Assembly (NCBI RefSeq): GCF_014648815.1 | Contig: NZ_BMRV01000023.1 | Coordinates: forward strand, 36,446-100,445 | Reading direction: 5' to 3' | DNA: 64,000 bases | Origin: Streptomyces flaveolus | GTDB taxonomy: Bacteria > Actinomycetota > Actinomycetes > Streptomycetales > Streptomycetaceae | Shown here: positions 9,138-17,289 of the stretch, piece by piece | How positions within the stretch are numbered: the first letter of the stretch is position 1 | Layout of the letters: each line of letters starts with the position of its first letter | Notes under the pieces: generated by a model | Told to the model about the DNA's origin: nothing | The model's database searches: none | The model's input: the letters and a program-made list of their open reading frames with translations, nothing else | Position numbers and translations under genes: made by a program

Positions 9138-10130
9138 TCACAGGGCGGCGCGTGCCTTCAACGGCTCCCACCAGTCGCGGTTGTCGCGGTACCAGGCGAA
9201 CGTCTCCGCCAGCCCCTCGGTGAAGTCCTTGCGCGGACGGTAGCCCAGCTCGGTGGAGATCTTGGTGCAGTCCACCGAGTAGCGCAGGTCGTGCCCGAGC
9301 CGGTCGGGCACGTGCTCCACGCTCTCCCAGCCCGCCCCGGCCAGCTCCAGCAGCAGCGTGGTGAGTTCCTTGTTGCTCAGCTCGGTGCCGCCGCCGATGT
9401 TGTACACCTCACCGGCCCGGCCCCCCGTGCGCACCAGCTCCAGACCCTGCACGTGATCGTCGATGTGCAGCCAGTCCCGCACGTTCAGACCCTCCCCGTA
9501 CAGCGGCACCTTGCGCCCGTCGAGCAGGTTGGTGATGAACAGCGGGATGACCTTCTCCGGGAAGTGGTGATGGCCGTAGTTGTTGGAGCAGCGGGTGACG
9601 CGCACGTCCAGACCGAAGGTGCGGTGGTAGGACAGCGCCATCAGGTCCGAGGACGCCTTCGACGCCGCATACGGCGAGTTCGGCCGCAGCGGATCGGTCT
9701 CCGGCCAGGAGCCCTCCGCCAGCGACCCGTACACCTCGTCGGTGGACACGTGCAGGAACCCGGCCGTGCCGCCGGGGCGGCGCAGCGCCGCGTCCAGCAG
9801 GGTCTGGGTGCCCAGCACGTTGGTGGTGACGAACTCGGCCGCACCCGCGATGGAGCGGTCCACGTGGGACTCGGCGGCGAAGTGCACGATCTGGTCGTGC
9901 CCGGCCACCAGCTCGGCGACCAGGTCCCGGTCGCAGATGTCGCCCTTCACGAACCGGAAGCCGGGGTGGCCGCGGACCGGATCGAGGTTGGCCGGATTGC
10001 CGGCGTAGGTGAGCTTGTCCAGCACCGTGATGCTCACGTCGCCCGGCCCGCCGGCGCCCAGCAGCCGGCGGACGTAGTGCGAACCGATGAATCCCGCGCC
10101 GCCGGTGACGAGAATGCGTGTGAGGGTCAT
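9138..10130 (-). CDS. rmlB: dTDP-glucose 4,6-dehydratase
   Basis: A 330-residue extended short-chain dehydrogenase that turns dTDP-glucose into dTDP-4-keto-6-deoxyglucose, the branch point for 6-deoxysugars. The NAD-binding motif VTGGAGFIGSH is at the N-terminus, the STDEVYG active-site loop gives the Asp-Glu pair, and YAASKASSD holds the Tyr-x3-Lys pair. C-terminal segments NNYGHHHFPEK and VRDWLHIDDH are hallmark regions of the family. The ATG overlaps the stop of the thymidylyltransferase (ATGA), so the two first steps of the pathway are translationally coupled. Cluster-specific duplicates carry other names (StrE, DesIV and similar). Confidence 0.95.
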   Translation of the reverse strand: MTLTRILVTGGAGFIGSHYVRRLLGAGGPGDVSITVLDKLTYAGNPANLDPVRGHPGFRFVKGDICDRDLVAELVAGHDQIVHFAAESHVDRSIAGAAEFVTTNVLGTQTLLDAALRRPGGTAGFLHVSTDEVYGSLAEGSWPETDPLRPNSPYAASKASSDLMALSYHRTFGLDVRVTRCSNNYGHHHFPEKVIPLFITNLLDGRKVPLYGEGLNVRDWLHIDDHVQGLELVRTGGRAGEVYNIGGGTELSNKELTTLLLELAGAGWESVEHVPDRLGHDLRYSVDCTKISTELGYRPRKDFTEGLAETFAWYRDNRDWWEPLKARAAL

Positions 10131-11194
10131 GACGAGATCTGTACCTTGCTGTGGTCGCCGAGGATGAGCCGGTGCGCGGCGGGCGCCCGCGGCGCGGGCG
10201 TCACCTCCACGTTGCGTCCGATGATCGACGCCTCCACGCGGCGGGCGCCGCGCACGGAGGAATTGTCCAGGACGATGGAGAACTCGATCTCGCTGTCGGT
10301 GATGTCGCAGTCGTTGGAGATCGACGTGAACGGGCCGACGTAGGAGGAGCAGATCACCGTGCCCGCGCCGATCACCGCCGGGCCGACGATCCGCGAGGCG
10401 GTGACCTTGGCGCCCTCCGCGATCCGCACCCGCCCGATGATCTCGCTCGCCTCGTCGACGTCGCCCTCGATGCGCGGCTCCGCGGACTCCAGCACCGACC
10501 GGTTGACCTCGAGCATGTCGGTGACGTTCCCGGTGTCCTTCCAGTATCCGGACACGGTCGTGGACCGCACGTCGTGCCCGTGGTCGATCAGCCACTGCAG
10601 GGCGTGGGTGATCTCCAGCTCGCCCCGCCAGGACGGCTTGATGGAGCGCACGGCCTCGTGCACCGCGGGCGTGAACAGGTAGACGCCGACCAGGGCCAGG
10701 TCGCTCTTGGGCGTGGCCGGCTTCTCCTCCAGGCCGACCACGTTGCTGTCCGGGCCGAGCTCGGCCACGCCGAAGGCCCGCGGGTCGGAGACCTTGGTGA
10801 GCAGGATCTGCGCGTCGGGGCGCTGCGCGCGGAAGTCGTCGACGATGGAGGAGATGCCGCCGACGATGAAGTTGTCCCCGAGATACATCACGAAGTCGTC
10901 GTCGCCGAGGAACTCCTGGGCGATCAGCACGGCGTGGGCGAGCCCCAAGGGGGCTTCCTGCGGGAGGTAGGTGACCGTCAGACCGAACTTGGACCCGTCG
11001 CCGACGGCCTGCCTGATCTCGGCGGCGGTGTCCCCGACGACGATCCCGACCTCCGTGACGCCGGCGTCTGCGATCGCCTCCAGGCCGTAGAAGAGCACGG
11101 GCTTGTTGGCCACGGGCACCAGTTGCTTGGCTGATGTGTGGGTGAGGGGGCGCAGGCGGGTTCCGGCCCCGCCGGAGAGTACGAGAGCCTTCAT
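10127..11194 (-). CDS. rmlA: Glucose-1-phosphate thymidylyltransferase, long (StrD-like) form
   Basis: A 355-residue nucleotidyltransferase that makes dTDP-glucose from glucose-1-phosphate and dTTP. The N-terminal signature LSGGAGTRLRPLT is the nucleotide-binding loop, and YLGDNF and EEKP supply metal- and sugar-binding residues. Past residue 250 the chain shows the hexapeptide-like repeats of a left-handed beta-helix, as in StrD-type enzymes and unlike the short 290-residue RmlA. A TAGGGT -10 box lies 7 bases before the ATG, so the message is probably leaderless. The gene starts the two-gene unit with the 4,6-dehydratase. Confidence 0.93.
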   Translation of the reverse strand: MKALVLSGGAGTRLRPLTHTSAKQLVPVANKPVLFYGLEAIADAGVTEVGIVVGDTAAEIRQAVGDGSKFGLTVTYLPQEAPLGLAHAVLIAQEFLGDDDFVMYLGDNFIVGGISSIVDDFRAQRPDAQILLTKVSDPRAFGVAELGPDSNVVGLEEKPATPKSDLALVGVYLFTPAVHEAVRSIKPSWRGELEITHALQWLIDHGHDVRSTTVSGYWKDTGNVTDMLEVNRSVLESAEPRIEGDVDEASEIIGRVRIAEGAKVTASRIVGPAVIGAGTVICSSYVGPFTSISNDCDITDSEIEFSIVLDNSSVRGARRVEASIIGRNVEVTPAPRAPAAHRLILGDHSKVQISS

Positions 11195-11201
11195 GGCACC
11201 G

Positions 11202-11207
11202 ACCCTA
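11202..11207 (-). promoter_or_regulatory. -10 box of a probable leaderless promoter for the thymidylyltransferase
   Basis: TAGGGT on the minus strand, 7 bases before the start codon. No Shine-Dalgarno sequence is present, which fits transcription starting at or next to the ATG. Confidence 0.45.
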
Positions 11208-11297
11208 GGAGCGCACGCTAGAGCGGGAGTGGGGGATCGCACGCGCCCTCAGTCGCCCTCCAGCCCCGCTCGAGACGTCCATTCGATGCTTCCGGGC

Positions 11298-11717
11298 ATG
11301 GCAGACAACCACCGCGCACTCATCCAGGCGTTCGTCGACATGATCAACAACCATGACGTCAGCACCATCGGCGAGCACACCGCGCCGGGGCACATCGACC
11401 ACAATCCGGTCGTCGCCGACGGCGTGGAGGCCAACGCCGCCTTCTTCCAGCAGATCTTCGACGCGTTCCCCGACGTCGAGGTCGTCGCCCACGACGTCCT
11501 CGTCGACGGGGACCGGATCGCCGGCCGCTTCGAGTACTCCGGCACCCACCAGGGCACCTTCTTCGGCGTGCCGGCGACCGGGCGCCGGCTGGCCTTCCAG
11601 TCCATCGACATCTGGCGCGTCGAGGACGGCCTGCTGGCCGAGCACTGGGACCAGCTCGACATGGGCGGCATGTTCCACCAGCTGGGCGTCGACTTCTACG
11701 CGCTGCAGAACGCCTGA
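11298..11717 (+). CDS. SnoaL-like ester cyclase / NTF2-fold protein, 139 aa
   Basis: The sequence follows the SnoaL-like polyketide cyclase pattern: an N-terminal helix with VDMINNHDVS, then HIDHNPV, the central FFQQIFDAFPDVEVVAHDVL, and a C-terminal FQSIDIWRVEDGLLAEHWDQLD. The histidine and aspartate in the last segment match residues often lining the pocket in this family. Many such genes in Streptomyces lie outside biosynthetic clusters and have no known substrate, so membership of the cluster is unsure. An alternative ATG lies four codons upstream (11286). It is divergent from the sugar operon and convergent with the next lipoprotein gene. Confidence 0.75.
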   Translation: MADNHRALIQAFVDMINNHDVSTIGEHTAPGHIDHNPVVADGVEANAAFFQQIFDAFPDVEVVAHDVLVDGDRIAGRFEYSGTHQGTFFGVPATGRRLAFQSIDIWRVEDGLLAEHWDQLDMGGMFHQLGVDFYALQNA

Positions 11718-11731
11718 CCCACCCGACGAGG

Positions 11732-12415
11732 TCAGCTCGCCCCGCCCTGGCCGGCGCTGCCGATCGGGCCGACCCGGACGGGGGAGCCGGCTCCGTCGCT
11801 GACGGGCAGGGTGGCGGCGCCCGGCCAGTCGAGGGTGACCGACTTCGTCTCCTCGGGCGGGGTCACCACGAGCGCGGTGATGCGCACGCCGGAGCCGCCC
11901 GAGTCGTTGACCGGGTAGCTGACGGTGAAGGACACCGACTTGCCGTCCTCGAGCGTCATGGGGCCGGCCTCCTGGCCGGTGCGCTCGGCGGACAGATCCC
12001 CCGCGTTGGTCTTCAGATCGACGCCCGCGTATCCGGTCAGGGCGCAGTCCCGGCCGCCGCCGTTGGTGAACGTGATGGCGACCGAGCCCTCGGTGTCGCC
12101 GTCGATGGTGCTGTCCGACGCGGTGATGTCCAGTTCGTCGGTCCGGCACGCGCCGGCCTCGGCGGACATGTCCTGCCCGCCGGAGCCGCCGCCCGTGCCC
12201 TGCCCGCCGGCAGTGTTCCCTGCGCTGTCCTTCCCGCCGTCCTGCTGCGCACCGCCCGTGCCGGCACCGCCCATGCCCGAGGCGCCGTCCGAGGAAGCCG
12301 GCGAGGACGCGGACGGGCCGTCGCTCTGTGCCGTGCCGTCGTCGCCGTTGCAGGCCGTGAGCGACAGACCCGCGGCAACGGCCAGGGCGGCGAAGGTGAG
12401 CTTGCGAACGCGCAT
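11732..12415 (-). CDS. DUF4232-like lipoprotein
   Basis: A 227-residue protein with a signal peptide ending in the lipobox LTAC (Cys22), so it is probably anchored outside the membrane. A long low-complexity linker rich in Ser, Gly and Ala follows to about residue 88. The C-terminal beta-rich domain begins at CRTDELDITASDS and contains a second cysteine in RDCALTGYAGVD, the layout of the actinobacterial DUF4232 domain. Function unknown; such proteins are common in Streptomyces and not tied to secondary metabolism. It sits between the SnoaL-like gene and the ketoreductase gene with its own promoter region to the right. Confidence 0.75.
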   Translation of the reverse strand: MRVRKLTFAALAVAAGLSLTACNGDDGTAQSDGPSASSPASSDGASGMGGAGTGGAQQDGGKDSAGNTAGGQGTGGGSGGQDMSAEAGACRTDELDITASDSTIDGDTEGSVAITFTNGGGRDCALTGYAGVDLKTNAGDLSAERTGQEAGPMTLEDGKSVSFTVSYPVNDSGGSGVRITALVVTPPEETKSVTLDWPGAATLPVSDGAGSPVRVGPIGSAGQGGAS

Positions 12416-12709
12416 CGTCTTCTTCCTCAGTCTCGGTGACAGGTGCCGGCCGCCCGGCCCCCGAGGGGGACGAGCGAGCGTCTGTGACCACCAGGACCGC
12501 TGCCAACCGGCGAGGCGTTCCGCCCGACGGCCCGCCAGGACATGCCTGTTACATACAACGAGACCCCGCGCGCGAAAACGGTGTGCCCCGGCACGCCGGG
12601 ACACACCGCCTGCGGGCCCCGCCGCCCCGCAGTGCGCCACCGGCCGCGCCCGCTTGCGCCACTCCGCCCACTGGGACGAACCCGTGACCCGGCAGACCTT
12701 GACGGGCAC

Positions 12710-13678
12710 TCAGCCGGCCGCCGCCCGCTCCACCTCCTCCACCAGCGCCGCGTGCTCCAGGATGTCGCGGGCGTGCGGAGCGAAGTCCTCCCCGTCCAGC
12801 ACGGTCCGGGCGAACACACCGGCGATGTTGGTGAAGTGACGGTCCGGCCGCAGGGCGATCTCGCGCACCTTCCCGTCGCGTTCCACCGTCAGCACGGGCG
12901 TGTGCTCGTCGGGGGTGGAGAAGGCACGCTCCAGACGCAGCCGGCCCCGGCTGCCCCACAGGCTGTACCCGCTGCGGTAGGCGTGCTCCACCCCGTAGGA
13001 CAGCTGCGCGGCCACCCCGGACGCGGACACCAGCAGCGCACTGCCCGCGGGCCGCGGCCCCAGCGCGCTCGCCGCCCGCTCCTGGGCGCCGGCCACCCGC
13101 AGCGGGCCCAGGAAGTGCCGGGCCGCACGGATCGGGTAGGCCGCGACCTCCGGCAGGGTACTGGCCCGCTCGCCGCCGTCCGGCCCGGGCCGCAGCGGGA
13201 TGCCGAACTGGGAGGAGAACAGCTGCACCTCGCCGATCAGCCCGTCCGCCACCAGCTCCCGCACCCGGGCGTGCTGCGAGTGGTGCAGGAACATGAAGCT
13301 CTCCATCAGCAGCAGCCCCCGCTCCCGGGCGAGGGCCACCGCCTTGTCCGCCTCGGCCGCACTCGGCGCGAACGGCTTCTCGCACAGAACGTGCTTGCCG
13401 GCCTCGAGCGCGCGCAGCGTCCACTCCACATGCAGCTCGGGCGGCAGCGGCACGTACACCGCGTCGACGTCGTCGCGTTCCAGCAGCCGCTCGTAGGAGC
13501 CGACCGGGACGCCGCCGAAGCGGTCGGTGAACTCCCGGGCCCGCTCGAGGCTCCGGCTGGCCACCGCCGTCACCGTCACCAGCGGCTGGTGCTCCAGTGA
13601 GGGCAGCATCCGGCGCCGGGCGATGTCCGCACAGCCCAGCACCCCCAGCCGCAGCGACCGCACCGTACCGGCGCTCAC
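12710..13678 (-). CDS. NDP-hexose 3-ketoreductase (Gfo/Idh/MocA family)
   Basis: A 322-residue NAD(P)-dependent oxidoreductase with an N-terminal Rossmann fold (LGVLGCADIARRR) and the family's catalytic motif CEKPFA. In 2,6-dideoxysugar pathways this family reduces the unstable 3-keto product made by the 2,3-dehydratase, setting the C3 stereochemistry. That role is supported by position: the GTG start overlaps the stop of the 2,3-dehydratase gene (GTGA), so the two enzymes are coupled. No strong ribosome-binding site precedes the GTG, which fits re-initiation. Whether the product has an axial or equatorial 3-OH cannot be told from sequence. Confidence 0.88.
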   Translation of the reverse strand: MSAGTVRSLRLGVLGCADIARRRMLPSLEHQPLVTVTAVASRSLERAREFTDRFGGVPVGSYERLLERDDVDAVYVPLPPELHVEWTLRALEAGKHVLCEKPFAPSAAEADKAVALARERGLLLMESFMFLHHSQHARVRELVADGLIGEVQLFSSQFGIPLRPGPDGGERASTLPEVAAYPIRAARHFLGPLRVAGAQERAASALGPRPAGSALLVSASGVAAQLSYGVEHAYRSGYSLWGSRGRLRLERAFSTPDEHTPVLTVERDGKVREIALRPDRHFTNIAGVFARTVLDGEDFAPHARDILEHAALVEEVERAAAG

Positions 13679-15081
13679 CGGCCGTACCCCCCGTCCGACG
13701 CCCACACCCCGCGCAGCACCGCCAGCAGCGTGCGCGCCTCGATGTTCAGATAGTTGCTGTGCCGCATCAGCTCGGCGAGCTGACCGGCCGTCAGCCACAC
13801 GAACTCGTCGGGGACATCGAGGGGGAAGTCGTCCCCGACCTCCATGAGCACGTACCGGTTGCCGGCATGGTGGAACCGGCCGCCCTCCTCGGACTGCACC
13901 ACGTCGTACAGCAGCTCGTGCGGAGCCGCGCGCATCACCAGGTCCAAGAAGCGCGGCTGGAGATGGACCGGCAGGGTGAGCGCCCGCCCGGGCTGGCACT
14001 GCACCGTCGGCCCGAACTCGGCCACGTCCAGCACCCCCGCCTCCGACCGTGCCCGCGCCAGAAGGTGCGGGACACCGCCCACACGGCGGATCAGGAACGC
14101 CACCAGCCCCTGCTCCTTGGGCGCCAGCAGAGGCTGCGTCCAGCTGGTCACCTCACGGTTGGCGGCCGACACGGAGGCGGCGATCACCGCGAAATGGTGT
14201 CCGCTCTCGTGCTCGATCTCGTAGTCGCTGCGGCGCCAGCGCTCCACCTGCGCCAGCGGCACCGAACGCTGCACCAGCTCACGGCGCGCCCTGATCTCGG
14301 TGAGCCGGCTCAGCACCTCCTCCATGGAGTACAGCGACGGCCCGCCGCGCCCGGCCGGGGCCGGGATCAGCGACAGAACGGTACGCGCGTCCATGTTGAC
14401 GACGTTCGGCTCGTACAGCAGCCGGTGGATCTGCCCGAGCGTCAGCCACACGAAGTCCTCGTGCAGCTCCACCTCGCCGAGCGCCTCGACCACCATGTTC
14501 CGGTTCCGCTTGCACAGGAACCACGAGCCCTGCTCGGACTGCAGGGAGTCGTACAGCACCCGGGAGCGATGCCGCGGCGGCCGGAAGTAGTCGATGTAGC
14601 GCACCGCGGAGCCCTTGTGGACGCCGGTGTAGTTGCTGCGCGTGGCCTGCACGGTGGGCGACAGCTGGACGGTGTCCAGGTTGCCGGGCTCCATCTTGGC
14701 CTGCATCAGGCAGTGCAGCACGCCGTCGAACTCCTTGACGACGATGCCGAGGATGCCCACCTCGGGCTGGTTGATGATGGGCTGCGTCCAGGACAGCTCG
14801 TGGCCGTCCCACGCGCTGCGCACGCTCAGGCCCTCGACGGCGAAGAACCGGCCGCTGTCGTGCACCAGGTTGCCGCCCGGCTCCTCGAAGCGCCAGCCGA
14901 CGAGCTCGGAGAACGGGATGCGGCGCACGTCGTAGCGGTTGGTGCGGCGCTGCTCGGCGAACCACGCGCCAAAGGCCGCGTTGGGCGTCACCGTGCTGTC
15001 GCCGGCCCGGGCCGACAGCACGAACCGCTGCACCGTACTGGGAGCGGCACCCACCGGCGCTGCTGCCTGGGTGATGGTCAT
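13675..15081 (-). CDS. NDP-hexose 2,3-dehydratase
   Basis: A 468-residue protein made of two homologous halves, as is typical for this family. Each half contains a W-x-QP segment (SWTQPIINQPEVGILG and SWTQPLLAPKEQGLVA) and a C-terminal NYLNIEARTLLAVL- or NVVNMDARTVLSLI-type strand. The enzyme removes the C2 hydroxyl of dTDP-4-keto-6-deoxyglucose, committing it to a 2,6-dideoxysugar. It is the first gene of a two-gene unit with the ketoreductase and is divergent from the glycosyltransferase across 194 bases that probably hold both promoters. Confidence 0.92.
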   Translation of the reverse strand: MTITQAAAPVGAAPSTVQRFVLSARAGDSTVTPNAAFGAWFAEQRRTNRYDVRRIPFSELVGWRFEEPGGNLVHDSGRFFAVEGLSVRSAWDGHELSWTQPIINQPEVGILGIVVKEFDGVLHCLMQAKMEPGNLDTVQLSPTVQATRSNYTGVHKGSAVRYIDYFRPPRHRSRVLYDSLQSEQGSWFLCKRNRNMVVEALGEVELHEDFVWLTLGQIHRLLYEPNVVNMDARTVLSLIPAPAGRGGPSLYSMEEVLSRLTEIRARRELVQRSVPLAQVERWRRSDYEIEHESGHHFAVIAASVSAANREVTSWTQPLLAPKEQGLVAFLIRRVGGVPHLLARARSEAGVLDVAEFGPTVQCQPGRALTLPVHLQPRFLDLVMRAAPHELLYDVVQSEEGGRFHHAGNRYVLMEVGDDFPLDVPDEFVWLTAGQLAELMRHSNYLNIEARTLLAVLRGVWASDGGYGR

Positions 15082-15262
15082 GAGCAGGACTCCTTCGACT
15101 CGTTCCGCTCGCCCTCGGGCAGGCGGCCGCAGCACGACCATGGGCCGTGCCGATCGGGGCGGACCGGAGACCGCCTCGACGCCCACCGGAGTCCCTCTCG
15201 ACTCCCGTCGCTTACCGCCGACAGCTTTCCTGTCACTGCTAGACACGGGGTGGCGGCGACCC

Positions 15263-15268
15263 TACGCT
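15263..15268 (+). promoter_or_regulatory. -10 box of a probable leaderless promoter for the glycosyltransferase
   Basis: TACGCT ends 7 bases before the ATG at 15276 and no ribosome-binding site is visible, so the message may begin at the start codon. Confidence 0.4.
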
Positions 15269-15275
15269 CGACGGC

Positions 15276-16454
15276 ATGAGAATCCTCTTCGCCGGTGCCG
15301 GAAACTTCGGCCACGTCTACCCCCTCCTCCCCTTGGCGAAGGCCGCGCGGGCCGCCGGCCACGAGGTCTTCTTCGCCACGGGCGAGCAGCTGCACCCCGC
15401 CGTCACCGCCGCCGGCCTCCAGCCCGTGCCCGCGGGCCGCTCGGTGCCCGAGGGCTTCATGGAAGCAGCACGCTCTCGAGGCCTCCTCGCAGCGGGCGAC
15501 GCGGACCTGAAGCCGCAGGACGTACCGCCCCAGGTCCTGGCCGACCTGCACGTGGAGGTCTTCGGCTCCGTGCTGCCGCGCTGGGTCACCGAGGACCTGA
15601 CCGCGGCCCTCGAGCGGCTGCGCCCCGACCTCGTCGTCTACGAGGCCCTCAACCCGGGTGCCGCCTTCGCCGCCCACCTCGCCGGCGTCCCCGCCGTCGC
15701 CCACGGCGTCGGCCCGATGACCGTCGGAGACGACGAGGCCCGCGTCATGGAGCAGCTCCTGGTCACCGCCGCCGACCTCGGCGTCACCGTGCCCGGCGGC
15801 CAGCTCCTGGCCCTCGCACGCGCCTTCGTCGACATCTGCCCTCCCTCCCTGCAGGACCCCCACTTCCTCGCCGCCCCCCTCCACCGCATCGAGCAGCGCC
15901 CCGTCCCCTACAGCGAACCCGGCGAGCTGCCCGAGCCCATCCGCGCCGCCGAGGGCCGCTTCGTCTACGTCACCCTGGGCACCGCGCTCGCCTCCGCCGA
16001 GGTGCTGCGCACAGTCGTCGAGGGCCTGCTGCCGCTGGACGTGCCCGTCCTGGTCGCCGCCGGACCCGCGGTGCCCGTCGCCGAACTCGGCGAACAGCCC
16101 GAACGCGTCGTCGTGGTGCCGTGGGTGGCACAGCCCAAGGCCCTCGAGCACGCCGCGCTCGTGGTCCAGCACGGAGGCGCCGGCACCACCCTGGCCGCCC
16201 TCGCCGCCGGCCTGCCCCAGCTCGTCCTGCCGCAGGGCGCCGACGGCCCGGCCAACGCCCGCGCCGTGCACGCCGCGGGCGCCGGCGAGTACGTCCTCGC
16301 CCCGGACCTCACCCCCGAGGCGGTCCACGACGCGGCCCGCCGCCTGCTGGCCGACGAGTCGTACCGCACGGGTGCCCGCAAGGTCGCCGAGGAGATCGCC
16401 GGAATGCCCGACCCGGCCGCCACGGCCGCCAAGCTCCCGGACCTCGCCGCCTGA
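15276..16454 (+). CDS. Glycosyltransferase, GT1 family (antibiotic type)
   Basis: A 392-residue GT-B fold enzyme, likely to attach the dTDP-deoxysugar made by the neighbouring genes to the aglycone. The N-terminal acceptor domain begins with RILFAGAGNFGHVYPLLPLA. The C-terminal donor domain has VYVTLGTALAS and the nucleotide-sugar signature VVQHGGAGTTLAALAAGLPQ. In GT1 enzymes a histidine in the first N-terminal loop (here His in NFGHVYP) is the usual catalytic base. It is the only glycosyltransferase in the window. It is shorter and closer to the MGT/UGT type than to the activator-dependent DesVII type, and no DesVIII-like partner is seen. Confidence 0.92.
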   Translation: MRILFAGAGNFGHVYPLLPLAKAARAAGHEVFFATGEQLHPAVTAAGLQPVPAGRSVPEGFMEAARSRGLLAAGDADLKPQDVPPQVLADLHVEVFGSVLPRWVTEDLTAALERLRPDLVVYEALNPGAAFAAHLAGVPAVAHGVGPMTVGDDEARVMEQLLVTAADLGVTVPGGQLLALARAFVDICPPSLQDPHFLAAPLHRIEQRPVPYSEPGELPEPIRAAEGRFVYVTLGTALASAEVLRTVVEGLLPLDVPVLVAAGPAVPVAELGEQPERVVVVPWVAQPKALEHAALVVQHGGAGTTLAALAAGLPQLVLPQGADGPANARAVHAAGAGEYVLAPDLTPEAVHDAARRLLADESYRTGARKVAEEIAGMPDPAATAAKLPDLAA

Positions 16455-16734
16455 CACCTGCGGGCAACCGCCCCCGACTCCCGGTGCGCGAGCCGACTTC
16501 CCCCGCGGCCCGCGCACCGGGCCACCCCTTTCCCACCCCTCACCGGACCCGTGGCGCTCAGCCGGGTCTGCTTCGGCCTACGCCCCGGATCCGCTCGGGC
16601 CCCGAGCTGGACCCCCCTTGGCCCCGAGCCGGGTCTGCTCGACCTCGCGCGCCAGACCCGCCGGCTTGCCTCCACGCCCAGCACACCGTGCCGGGGTGGC
16701 CCGGAGCCCGCGCAGCCCTCCGGGCACGGCGTGC

Positions 16735-16869
16735 TAGTGATGGGCACGGCGACCGGCGGCCGCAGCTCCTGGTCGACCGCTCCGGCGAGGCGGCGGGCGG
16801 CGGTGTACGAGATGCCCTCTCGCGCCGCGAGCTCAGGGCGGCGCGCTTGGCGTGCTCGTTGGTGGTCAT
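16735..16869 (-). pseudogene. Frameshifted remnant of a small helix-turn-helix-like protein
   Basis: An ATG at 16869 opens MTTNEHAKRAA. One frame over, the sequence continues sensibly as ELAAREGISYTAARRLAGA and on to the end, so a single frameshift near 16825 joins two plausible halves. The segment looks like a short DNA-binding helix. It lies in a 0.8 kb stretch of decayed sequence between the biosynthetic cluster and the next intact gene. I do not recognise the parent gene. Confidence 0.3.
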
Positions 16870-16896
16870 GGACCGGTCGCTCTCCCGGCGGCGAAC

Positions 16897-17275
16897 CCCG
16901 CCGCTGCCTCAACGACGACAGCCTCCCGCTGGAGGCCCGCATCATCGGCTCCCTGACCAGCCTCTATGCCCTGCCCACCACACGCATCGTCGGCTCAAGA
17001 CCGACCGCTTCCACCGGGACGGCGACGACGCCTACCTCACGATCGACCGCAACCCCGTCCTCCTGCCGCCCAGGCTCGCCGTTCTCATCGAGCAGCAGAT
17101 CGCCAGTCCCAGTTGCCGCACCTCCGTGCTCCAGCAGCCGCACGACGGCAGGTATCAGTGCCCGCAATACGGCCATGATGGAAGCGATCACCGACCTCCC
17201 GCCGATCGTCGTCAGCGACCTCTTCGGCGTGCACCCCCACACCGGAACACCGACTACCCGATCACCGGGCCACAC
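16897..17275 (+). pseudogene. Decayed copy of a recombinase-like gene
   Basis: Fragments in several frames match the C-terminal half of the protein encoded at 51582-52457. Shared pieces are RRCLND, LYALP-TRIV, a DDAYLTID/NPVLLPPRLAVLIEQQI stretch, and ARNTAMMEAITDLPPIVVSDLFG against ARNTAMVQALADLPPVLISDLIG. At least two frameshifts and internal deletions separate them, so no product is expected. Same orientation as the better copy. Its 5' half is absent. Confidence 0.6.
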
Positions 17276-17289
17276 TGGTCTCGCCCCCC

